From positions 51,103,862-51,167,861 of the forward strand of contig CM076195.1 in NCBI GenBank assembly GCA_038277395.1: 64,000 nt of DNA. Reading direction: 5' to 3'. The translations under genes were made by a program, and so were the position numbers. The notes below the pieces were generated by a model. The model worked only from the letters and a program-made list of their open reading frames with translations, was not told where the DNA came from and did not search any database. The first letter of the stretch is position 1. Every line of letters begins with the position of its first letter. This DNA comes from Dryocosmus kuriphilus. Lineage: Eukaryota; Arthropoda; Insecta; Hymenoptera; Cynipidae. Shown here piece by piece: positions 36,820 through 47,402 of this stretch.

Positions 36820-39800
36820 CAACAAAATATGACCTATGTGGGGTTGGGATGAGACATATCATTTCCATGGTAGTTTTCTTTGCTGAATCCAAATCTGACC
36901 TCCGTTTTTTCTCCATCATGTCAAGTTTTTGAGATTTTGTGAGTTAAAAATTTTTTCAAAAAATCACAAATCGTGTGATAAAAGGGTGAAAAAAATTTTT
37001 TCCGCACAAAGCGAGACATGATTTCGATGTATTTTTGAACGCAGAATCCACTGGTTTTTTTGTTTTTTTGATATCTCATATAGTTTTTGAGATAATTTAA
37101 AAAAAACAAAAAAAACACGAAAAAAAAAAAAAATGGTTTTACGAAAATCCTTATATTTAAGTGAATAAATTTTATTTTTTAGTCACTCTGGTGTCATTCT
37201 CTTCGTTTATTGATGCAAAAAAAAAACTGCGAAAAATTTTACTGTTCCTGCTGTAACGGTTCGAAAGGTACAAGGCAGAGAAACTTGTCTCTTTCTAAAA
37301 AGTTGCCAATTTGACGGTTTACAAGTACTCGAGGCGAATCATTGTACTTTTTCTAATATCTCATTGCATTAATATCTTTAATATTTGCAATAACAATAAT
37401 AATAATAATTCAATGATTTAAAAAATATATTTATAAGCTGCTACTACTCCCTAGAAACTTTTTCTTTTGCATGCTCGACGGTGATGAGCATTTGGTTCAT
37501 CAGTCATGAGCCTCCAGCAGTAGTCTGCTAAAGCGTTCACACTCCACTTTCCTTGGTATCTGTTTTCGATTTCAGCGATGTCTTGATGAAACCGTTCCCC
37601 GTGTTCATCACTGACTGCCCCTAAATTCTCTGGGAAGAAGTCCAAGTGCGAGTGAAGAATGTGAATCTTTAGTGACATGTTCACTTTCAATTCCTTGAAG
37701 TTCTGCAGCATAGTGTTTATCAGGTGTTTGTACTTTCTGGATTTTGTGTTCCCCAAGAAATTGTTTATGACAGCTTTTACTGACAACCAAGTTTTTCTCT
37801 CAAGGTCAGTCAAGGTTGTTTCGAAATCACAATCCAACATTAGTTGTCGGATTTGGGGTCCCTGAAAAACTCCTTCCTTGATTTTAGCTTCACTAAGCTT
37901 AGGGAATTTCCTTTTCAAGAAACGATGACTTTCCCCATTTTTATCCATTGCTTTGATAAAGTTTTTTACGATGCCGAGCTTTAAATGTAATGGTGGTAGT
38001 AATATTTTTTCACGATCAACCAATGGTTTTTGAGCAACGTTCATTTTTCCTGGTTCTATCGTCTTTCTGGCTGGCCAAACTTTAACATTATAATATTGGT
38101 CTCGTGCTCTGCTGTCCCAGGTGCATAGAAAGCAACAAAATTTTGTGTAGCCAGATTGCAATCCGAGAAGAATACCTATTACTTTGAAATCACCACAGAT
38201 AGACCACTGATGTGATTTGTAATTTATTTTTTCAAGTAATAATTCCATAACAGCATAGCACTCTTTCATATTGGTAGCATGAGCGATGGGTATTGATGGA
38301 TATTCATTTCCATTATGTAAGAGAACACCTTTCAAACTGTGTTTATTTGCATCAATGAATAAGCGCCAATTCTCTGGCTGGTGTTCATGACCAAGGCTCT
38401 TAATAAGACTATCTACATCGGTACAATAGATAAGAGTATCTTGACTGGAAAAAAAATATATTTAAATTTTTATCTCGATTTCTGTAAGTAATTTTTACAT
38501 CTTTTTTTAATAAATTTTTTTCTTTGAGCCTAGAGCCTAAGATTTCAGCTTGATTTTTCGTTAAATTTAGGTCCCTTATCAAATCATTTAATTCTTTCTG
38601 GTCGAATAATTCTGGCAAGTTGCTGGTCGATTTACATTTTACGACTTGATTTTCATCAGCATTGATTTCTTCTGCTTTTTGGTTTACAGAATTGCCTGGT
38701 AAAGAATCGTTATAGTCATAAGCAGCTTTTGTCACGGAAGGAATATTAGGATAAATAGTGCTGTTCTTGCATTGTGATGAGTAGCCTTTTACTTCTGTTA
38801 AACAAAAATAACAATCATCGATATGGTTTTGAGGTTCTCTCCAAAAAGTACGAAAAGTGAATTTAAAAAGTCGATCAAAGTCTCCTCGTTGTACTGACCA
38901 TAATTTATTAGCACAAGTTTTACAGCAGCTGTTGGGTATCCAACTTTTTTCTCCATTATCGGGCTTAATCTGAAAATATATTTCGTAGCCTTCTCGCATT
39001 GTAGGAGAAATGTTTTGTCTCATTTTAGGTGGGATGAAAATACCGCAAACGTAGCAAAAGCTATCGGGATGATTTTTGCAGCTGTTCTGCATTTTGCAAT
39101 CGTTGCAAACTGACCTCTTAATAAAAGCTTAGCGCAAATATATTGGAATTAAATAGAAATAGTTCAAGTTCTATAGCAAGTACAATGGTAGCATACGCTG
39201 AGACTCCACAGAGGGCTAGCATCAAATGAAGATCGGATAGCGCGGAGCACGAATAGCGCGATATGAACAAGAGTAGTATGATAATGGAGGGGAGAGAAGT
39301 GGAGGGGAGACGCGCATGTGCCATGAACAGTTTTCTTCCAAACGAATCTCTGTGAATATTGTGAATATAGCAAATGTTAAAGATATTAATGCAATGAGAT
39401 ATTAGAAACAGTACAATGATTCGCCTCGACTACTTGTAAACCGTCAAATTGGCAACTCTTTAGAAAGAGACAAGTTCTCTGCCTTGTATCTTTCGAACCG
39501 TTACAGCTGGAACTGTAAACTTTCTCGCAATTTTTTCTGCATCAATAAACGAAGAGAATGACACCAGAGTGACTAAAAAACAAAATTTATTCACTTAAAT
39601 ATAAAGATTTTCGTAAAACCATTTTTTTTTCGTGTTTTTTTTTTTTGTTTTTTTTTTTTTAAATTATCTCAAAACTATATGAGATATCGAAAGAACAAAA
39701 AAACCAATGGATTCTGCGTTCAAAAATACATCGAAATCATGTTTCGCTTTGTGCGGAAAAAATTTTTTTCACCCTTTTATCACACACGATTTGTGATTTT

Positions 39801-39939
39801 TTGAAAAAATTTTTAACTCACAAAATCTCAAAAACTTGACATGATGAAGAAAAACGGATTTCAGATTTGGATTCAGCACAGAAAACTACAATGGAAATGA
39901 TATGTCTCATCCCAACCCCACATAGGTCATATTTTGTTG
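36820..39939. mobile_element. 3.1 kb DNA transposon, superfamily not recognised
   Basis: Terminal inverted repeats begin CAACAAAATATGACCTATG and extend about 570 bp (36,820-37,390 and 39,370-39,939), far longer than usual for cut-and-paste elements. The only gene is a single minus-strand transposase. It interrupts the right palindrome arm. TTCA lies on both sides (36,816-36,819 and 39,940-39,943), a likely 4-bp duplication. Compared with the empty left arm, about 15 bp next to the right end are missing. Confidence 0.85.
37451..39092 (-). pseudogene. Transposase of the 3.1 kb element, one frameshift
   Basis: ATG at 39,090-39,092; the protein would be about 547 residues. The N-terminal third is Cys-rich: CKNHPDSFCYVCG, CCKTCANKLW and a CYFCLTEVKGYSSQC block, probably zinc-binding. 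The second part, in the other frame, has WSICGDFKVIGILLGLQ, CCFLCTWDSRARDQY, LLPPLHLKLGIVKNF, PQIRQLMLDC, HILHSHLDFF and SDEHGERFHQDI, rich in conserved Asp, His and Glu as in RNase H-fold transposases. I recall many arthropod copies of this family but cannot name its superfamily. The frames join at a run of eight T (near 38,450); a one-base slip there restores continuity, so this may be a sequencing error and the gene may be intact or recently active. Confidence 0.7.
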
Positions 39940-40887
39940 TTCAGTGATTATAAGTTTTAGAGTTTCTACTGATGGTCTAAGGCTTGCAATCGTTGAGCGC
40001 AAAATTTTGAGTATTTTATTTAATTACAGCCTCCTCCTCACACTCCTCCTTCACCCTCCTCACTAAATATAAAAACGATTTTGGAAAGGCTATGTGTCAA
40101 ATTAGATATCAGAATTATTTACAGTAAACGAAATTTAACAAATTTGACTCAGCATAGCACTAAGTATGAAATGGTTTTTTTCTATTACTCAATATTGTAC
40201 AGTTCTTTTAATAAGTTAAATTTAAAGTACTTTTTAAGTGCAATAAGTACTCGCTTATGAAATATAATTTTAAATGCATAACTAATTTTTAATTTCTTTC
40301 ACTAGCACTCATTTTGGTTATTATAAAAATTCAAGAGACTCATCTCAGTTTTAGAGTTTCTAACTGACAGTCTAAGGCTTGCAATGGTTGATTGCAAAGT
40401 TCTGAGTATTTTACTTAATTATAAAGTCCTCCTCTTCCTCCTCCTCCTCCTCAGTAAATATTTATAAAACATTTATAACATTTATAAACAACATTTTCCT
40501 TTAGTTTTGTCATAATTTTGTCTTATATTGCAACATTTTTTTTCACACTGCGTATTGCACCTTTTTAAACACACAAACCTTCTGCAATAGTTCCAACTAT
40601 AAACTCGTTCATTCATTGAAACTGCTTCATTAAAAACGTTGATTTGTGTACGGGTTGAGTTCTTTCAGTATAATAAATGTAGAGTTTGGAATTAAAATGG
40701 GAAGTATGAGTCCTTTGATCAAGCTTGCTCAACTGACACCAAATCATGATCATAGTAGAAACCAAAGTGCAGATTAAAATGTTTAGATTTAATATAACTC
40801 CTTCGCTCATTGCAGTATATAGTATAGTATAGTATGGTATTCTGCATATTTTGAACTGTACAATTGCTCTTCTAATTAATTTTTTAT

Positions 40888-43800
40888 TTAGCATGGACAT
40901 GAACCCTTTTTTTCCCAAAAATCATATTAGTAACATTACAAATTCTCAAAACGTGTTTCAGATGCTTGTAAACCGCTTAACCAGAGTCTTCTTTAGTTTG
41001 TTATAAATTCCCATGGAACAAAATGTATATAAATTCAAATAAGTTAATGCATCATACTGTCCACTCAACGCTTTTATCCTTTTCACAGCATATTATATTA
41101 CAATATTGGCGTCATACTTGCTATGAAAAATGTTTAATCTGGATATATACTGAGAGAATATTCTTTCCTCGTGGTAAAGTAATACTAGCTTTTTAGTTTA
41201 TTGATATGGTGAGTAAAACGAAAAGTATAATAGTACAATAAGAATTAGATTAATAAAATCACTCTGAATCATACTGAAAACCAAAGTGCAGATTCAAATG
41301 TTTAGATTTGATAACTCTTTCAGCTGCTGCACCATATAGTATAGTATAGTATAGTTTTGCATAGTATATTATTGTAGCAATCGACGAATGGATTTTCAAA
41401 CATACCAGAATTCTATGTAACTTGATACCATTGCTGATGTTAAATTTCTGGAAAGTGGGGGTAAATCCTGTCTAAACTTGCATGGAAATATGTAATATGA
41501 CGTCATGTGTCAAGAATTCCATGTAACCTGATACTATTGTTTGTACAATTTCTCAGAATTTTATGTCATTTGATACACATTGGTCAAAAATGTAAGTCTA
41601 ACATTGGTTAGGCTTAAAATTTATATGCAAATAAATTGTTCAAAAATTTCATAGCTGTACTTCATTCATCTAACTTTATCTCTTTATTAATTCCTTAGTG
41701 TTCACCCTTTGATCTTTACTAAAAGATGATTTTCAACAATTATTTAATAAAATTATATTGTAGTAGTTTATCTTATGAAAATAAAGAAGTACTTTTGCTT
41801 GAAAGGAAAGACTTTAAACTATTTCTGCATATTTTCAACTGTACAATTGCTCTTTTAGTTAACTTTTTATTTAGCATGGACATGAACCCTTTTTTCACAA
41901 GAATCATATTATGAACATTAGAAAATTTCAATATATTATTGAGATACTTTTAAAACGCTTTACTAGAATCTTCTTTAGCCTTTTATAAAACCCCATGAAT
42001 AAAATATATATACTTTCAAATAAGTTAATGCATCACACCATCTACTCAACGCTCCTATCTTTTTTCACAGCATATTATATTAAAATATTGGTCTCATACT
42101 TGCTATGAAAAATGTTTAATCTGGATATATTTTGAGAGAATATTCTTTCATTGTGGTACAGTAATACTAGCTTTTTAGTTTATTCATATGACGAGTCAAA
42201 CGAAACAGATCAATGTAACCCTGAAAAATTCTTGGAAATATTTTTGTAGGCTAAAATATAAGAGCATAAATTTCATAAATAACTTTAGGTCTTGGAATTT
42301 ACTTAATATCGGATTTCCTACCTATGCATGACCTCATGTGATTTGTGCGATCGAACCCTCAGCATACAAGCATTAGACTTACGTTTTGTTAAATTACTCT
42401 GAAAGAATAAAATGTCTAATATGTATCTAGAATCTATTTATAGATAAGAGCAAAGACCGTCAAACGCACGCGCTACGTTTTACTTTGACAAGGTAAGACT
42501 TTAAATCATTTCTGCATATTTTGAACTGAACAATTGCTCTTCTAATTAATTTTTTATTTAGCATGGACATGAATCCTTTTTCCCCGAGAATCATATTATT
42601 AACGTTACAAAATTTCAATATGTTATTGAGATAATTGTAAAACGCTTTACTAGAATCTTCTTTAGTCTTTTATAAATTCCCATGAATAAAATATATATAC
42701 TTTCAAATAAGTTAATGCATCACACCATCCACTCAACGCTCTTATATTTTTTCCCAGCATATTATATTACAATATTGGCCTCATACTTTTATGAAAAATG
42801 TTTAATCTGGATATATATTAAGAGAATATTCTTTCATTGTGGTACAGTAATACTAGCTTTTTAGATTATTCATATGAGGAGTAAAACGAAGCAGATCAAT
42901 GTAACCCTAAAAAATTCTTAGCAATATTTTTGTAACCCTGAAAAATTCTTGGAAATATTTTTGTAGGCTGAAATATAAGAGCATAAATTTCATCAATAAC
43001 TTTAGGTCTTGGAATTTACTTACTATCGGATTTCCTGCCTGTGCGTGACCTCGTGTGAATTGTGCGATCGAACCCTCAGCGTACAAACATTAGACTTACG
43101 TTTTGTTAAATTACTCTGAAAGAATAAAATGTCTAATATGTATCTAGAGTCCATTTATAGATAAGAGCAAAGACCGTCGAACGCACGCGCTACGTTTTAC
43201 TTTGACAAGGAAAGACTTAAAATTATTTCTGCATATTTTGAACTGAACAATTGCTCTTCTAATTAATTTTTTTATTTAGCATGGACATGAACCCTTTTTT
43301 TTCCCCCAAAAATCATATTAGTAACATTACAAATTCCAAAAAGTGTTTTCAGATACTTGTAAAACGCTTAACCAGAGTCTTCTTTAGTCCATTATAAATC
43401 CCCATGGAACAAAACATAGCGGCCGTGTGGTTTGCAAGCACATCACGCTTGTTGGTTCTAATCCCAATATTTGCTTGCTGGAAGTTGACAACATATTTTT
43501 TCGCAGACTTGAACGAAAGCACAAGCTTCTTGATAAATTTTTACTATAATGCATTAAGGAAGCAATAAATTATATCAATTAGTAATGCCTCATTTCATCT
43601 CTTGCACATGCGCTCTCAAATTCTTGTCACATAATTACTATATTATATTTTTCATGATATGTTTTATAAAACAAAGGGTTTCTTTATAATCAATTTATAT
43701 ACGTCCAGATACGTTTGTATTCTATGTGATAAATTTTTACCATGACACATTAGGGAAGTAATAAATCATGTCGATTAGCTTATTTTATATTAACTCATCC

Positions 43801-44839
43801 ATAACTATAGGCTACAGAAATCGGATATTTTTAATGACATAAATTCCTCAATAAATCTCCCCATATTTTTATAATAGAACAAAGATTGCTTTTTTTAATC
43901 TTATTAGGCTCGTGACCTACTTTTAAATTTTATTTTAACGCATTACGGAAGCAATAAATTATATCAATTAGTAATGTGTCATTCCATCTCTTACACGTGC
44001 GCTGTCAAATTCTTGGCACATAATTACTATATTATATTTTCATGATATGTTTTATAGAACAAAGGGTTTCTTTATAATCAAGTTAGACACGTGTAGACAC
44101 GTTCGCAGCCTGGGCGATAAACACATTCCATAAGTATGAGTCATACTCTTCACGAGTATTTTTAATGACAAATTCCTCAATAATTCTCCCTATGCTTTAG
44201 AGAACAAAGATTCCTTTTTAATCTTATTAGACTCGTGACCTATTTTTAAATTTTATTTTAATGTATTATTGAAACAATAAATTATATCAATTGGTAATGC
44301 CTCATTCCATCTCTTACACGTGCGCTGTCAAATTCTTTTCACATAATTACTTTATTATATCCTCTTGAATTTCTAAGAACTGATAAATTTCTTGGAAAAA
44401 TATATTAGGGAAGTGATAAATCATGTCCATTAGCTTATATATAAACACATTCCATAACTATATGCGTTACAGAAATCGGATATTTTTAATGACATAAATT
44501 CCTCAATAAGTCTCCCTATGTTTTATAGAACAAACATTCCTTTTTTAATCTTATTAGACTCGTGACCTACTTTTAAATTTTATTTTAACGCACTACGGAA
44601 GCAATAAATTATATCAATTAGTAATGCCTCATTCCATCTCTTACACGTGCGCTGTCAAATTCTTGTCACATAATTACTATATCATATCCTCTTGACACGT
44701 GGCATAGGAGAAAGAGAGAGACGGGGGTAGAGAGAGAGAGAGAGAGAGAGATTTGTTTATGCAAAATTCATGTTTAACAATCACGTATTATTTAATTACT
44801 GACGTCACACCGGCTAGATGCTTAGCGCAGACATGAACC
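40888..44839 (-). repeat. GGTTCRTGTCCRTGCTAA motif, five copies in right arm
   Basis: Complement copies at 40888, 41871, 42558, 43276 and 44822, mirror positions of the left-arm set. Confidence 0.85.
43550..44700 (-). repeat. Tandem array in right arm, four copies
   Basis: Inverted counterpart of 27,540-29,020. The GGAAGCAATAAATTATATC block recurs at about 43,559, 43,946, 44,270 and 44,597. One unit of ~322 bp fewer than the left arm. Confidence 0.88.
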
Positions 44840-44910
44840 GCTTTAGCTCTCGATGTCGGTAACTGTCGGTAACAGGAATCTGGGCTTAGAACCCGCCCTG
44901 CTCATCTACT

Positions 44911-45077
44911 ATAGTAAATTTTATACTCAGCTTTTCACAGAGAATGTTTGATGAGACAAAACATGACAGCACAACATAAACGAAGATGTTAAACAATGAA
45001 GAATCGTGGTAAATCTATACAGAAATATAATTTAAAAATACAAGATAAAACTTAATTAGGTTGATATCTCGCATTAA
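44911..45077 (+). repeat. Direct repeat, right copy
   Basis: Same sequence and orientation as 25,549-25,714. It starts at the very base after the palindrome's terminal CT. Confidence 0.75.
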
Positions 45078-45334
45078 ATAAGTTTCACCCTCATCACTTA
45101 GCAAAGGATGAATTACGAGCCAAAACAAAAAAATCACGTAAAGAAAAGGACGTAAATCAACAAAAATTGAAAAATAGAGAAACAAATCACCTTCAAAAAG
45201 TATGAGATTTGTATATAAACATTGGTCTCTGTTCTTTTCTTCCTTTATTAACGAATTTAATGTTTAGTCATTAAAATAAAAATTACCTCTGTCTGTTAAA
45301 GATAAATATTAATAGCTTCATTGTGCAAAAGTAT

Positions 45335-45690
45335 CAGTATTGAGATGAAAGGAAATAAATTCCCAGAGAAGAAAAATTTTCCACGTTATAAAATGAAAAA
45401 TAAGTGAAATTGTTTAAGAAAATATTTTATGACCGTGTCAATGTTGTTCAATGGCAACCGATTATGTAAAAATATTATTATTCTTGAGATGAAAAGAAAG
45501 AAACCCCCAAAAAGAACAAATTTTCATGTTAAAAGTTCGAAATAAGTGAACTTGATTACAAAAATTGCTTTTAGCAGTCTCAGTTTTGTTCGAGGATAAT
45601 TGAATGTGCGAAACTATTATTCTAGAGAAAAAAAGGTAAATGATTCCGCCGATAAGGAGAGTGCTCTATATTAAAAAATGCCAAATAAGG
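45335..45690. repeat. Diverged tandem repeat, ~135-145-bp unit
   Basis: Units near 45,339, 45,485 and 45,617 share GAGATGAAA(A/G)GAAA, an AAATTTTC(C/A)A(C)GTT block, AATAAGTGAA and a GTGTCAATGTTGTTC-like block. No coding sense. Confidence 0.55.
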
Positions 45691-46044
45691 TCATTTGTTC
45701 AGAAAAAATGTTTAAAAAGATAACAATTTTTATCTTTTAGTATTTTTCTGCAATTAAACATTGACTTTATACAATTGAACAAAGAGGTGAATATAATAAT
45801 GTATTAAAACCTCTAAAATACAGCATGTGCCAGCTTTATCCGTTAATTTGTTAATAACAATTAGAGAAGTAAAGCAAATTCTTTGCCAATGAAAATTTCC
45901 ATTCAGCGAGACTGACTTTACTAATTCCATGTATTTTTGCGAAATAATCAATAAATGTGAAAAAGTAGGTAGCTCAAATATCTAAAATTATTGTTTTCTT
46001 ACACTTTTCAATTAATGTAACAAGCTGTTGAATATATATTTAAA

Positions 46045-46170
46045 AAATCGACGTCGACGGATCTCTGACCAATTTAGTAAACTCCAATTTAAAAACAATG
46101 TTAAAATTGGTTGAGAAATACGGTCTTTGAAACTTTTTGAACCAAACATTGTAATTCTTCCTCACTGTGC
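46045..46170 (-). repeat. Transib-type right TIR
   Basis: Inverted copy of 24,597-24,722, ending CCTCACTGTG. Confidence 0.8.
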
Positions 46171-47398
46171 GTCAGGCCGATTATGCTTAACTGCGTGATC
46201 TGTTACGACAATTCTGTCCCAGTAGGCGAGATGATGCTCATTCTCTAACACACTTACTGGGTAGTATTTGTAATATTGTAATATTCCTCTGGCGAACCAA
46301 GATTTAAGGAAATCTGTTGGCGGATAAAATCAGCAGCATCATTGTGTCTGCGGGTGTATTCTTGTGAAGCAATCATTTTGTAGCCATGAATGATGTGCTT
46401 GATTGTCTCGCTTGGATTTCCGCAGAACCGGCTTGCCTCGCCATTGAGAATTAAGGTATTCAATAGTTAGGTGATCGATGTTTTGGTAATCGGCAGCTGC
46501 AAGCTTCAGAGGAGTATATTGGTCTATTTTACAGACGTTGTTGTGGAGCGGGATGTTTTTCCTTTTTTTGGAAATATTCGCACAGCTGTGTAATCCGGGA
46601 GGCCGGAGAACATCCAAAACCCCCCTTCCCCCAAACTTGCGTGGCAGGACTATTTTCTCCACGTTCGTCCTCTCGTGATCATCTCCCTACGAGATAAATG
46701 AGATTTCCTGTATTTTTCCAGGCCCAGACTCATCCTGACGTCATTGGATAACTGCAATTAGACGCTGAGTGAGCTCTGCTGTTTCGACTCTGACCTTTAG
46801 GTCATGCATGCAGAGGAGGTGAAGGAGCTGAAACCCAGCTACTCCCGCCTCTATACTAAACCCATAGGGTGGGTTGTTGAGTGTCCTACTTAAAGATTTA
46901 GAATCTAAACAGAACCATAGTGAACTAAAACAGTCTAAAACAGTATCGCTCGTAGCCCGACGACTAAAAACCTCATTCTTTCACCATGCGCTCATGGCTT
47001 CATGCACAACTGGACAGATATGCATACATATATGTGACTCCTTCTGTCGTAAAAGGGGACATAAGGCGCAGATTCCCCATTATGGCCCAGAGGGCACCCA
47101 CCAGGGCGGGGTGCAGAGCCTTATACCAGAAGCTGTGCACCGTATCCAGACCGAGCGCCCTTCAGTTCTTAAACCTCTTTAAGATGCCTGTGGCGTCGGA
47201 AGCTGTGATGGATCAATTTTCCATTGCAGAAAATTCGGAGACTAACCCCTTTCTAGATAGAGCCACAACGCCTTTAAGCGATCAAAAATTTTGCAGTAAA
47301 AGCGCTTTTGGTCTCCCAAGAAGGTCCTGTCGTCATTAATTCTTGAATTAGAGCCCTTAATGCGACGCAGCCACGTCGACAAGAACATGAGCCTTTGT
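46171..47398 (-). pseudogene. R2/R4-like LINE copy 2, middle segment
   Basis: It picks up where 24,596 stops: endonuclease, then knuckle and RHND region (YTRRHNDAADFIRQQI, ~46,340), then RT. Compared with copy 1, about 300 bp (near 46,680) and about 400 bp (near 47,000) are missing. The catalytic box reads LLCMHDLKV (~46,810), so the first Asp of the [YF]xDD box is His. It cannot be functional. It ends at the TTAA of the piggyBac-like MITE. Confidence 0.8.
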
Positions 47399-47402
47399 TT
47401 AA

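Larger units (their letters stand above)
27319..44910. mobile_element. Giant palindromic element with Polinton-like termini
   Basis: A 17.6 kb inverted repeat centred near 34,755. The outer ends are AGTAGATGAGCAGGGCGGG and its exact complement; the first ~85 bases of the arms agree perfectly. It starts AG, ends CT and is flanked by GTAGTA (27313-27318) and ATAGTA (44911-44916), a 5-of-6 match. AG/CT ends, 6-bp duplications and 15-20 kb length are Polinton hallmarks. No polymerase, integrase, ATPase or capsid gene is seen. The arms differ by point changes, small indels, one lost tandem unit, a 145-bp deletion and a 3.1 kb insertion on the right. It could instead be a foldback element of another class. 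Confidence 0.7.
34890..44910 (-). repeat. Right arm of the giant palindrome
   Basis: The inverted copy of 27,319-34,620. It is longer only because of the 3.1 kb transposon at 36,820-39,939; without it the arm is about 6.9 kb. The difference from the left arm is largely one missing tandem unit (four instead of five) plus the 145-bp deletion in the gene. Confidence 0.93.
24597..46170. mobile_element. 21.6 kb Transib-type element carrying nested insertions
   Basis: The left end CACAGTGAGCAAAAATGAC and the right end (complement CACAGTGAGGAAGAATTAC) are inverted repeats about 125 bp long. The first seven bases equal the CACWRTG consensus of Transib/RAG-type termini. LINE copy 2 stops exactly at the left end and resumes at the right end. 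Aligned with LINE copy 1, the filled site implies a 5-bp duplication: CGTCA (46171-46175) and decayed CATAA (24592-24596). An internal minus-strand fragment of Transib transposase supports the family. Most of the length is later insertion, chiefly the palindrome 27,319-44,910. Confidence 0.75.

Noticed and set aside
38400..38470. An intron joining the two transposase frames of the 3.1 kb element
   Set aside because: A GTAAAA...TTCCAG pair exists, but removing it would drop residues of the block that seems conserved; a one-base slip in the T8 run explains the break better.
27319..44910. The palindrome as an assembly or fold-back read artefact
   Set aside because: The arms carry different point changes, different gene lesions, a 145-bp deletion, a missing tandem unit and a 3.1 kb insertion present in only one arm.
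27319..44910. The palindrome as an integrated virus (nudivirus, polydnavirus or adintovirus)
   Set aside because: No polymerase, capsid, ATPase, integrase or other viral hallmark was found in it; the only coding sequence is the zinc-finger/acidic protein.
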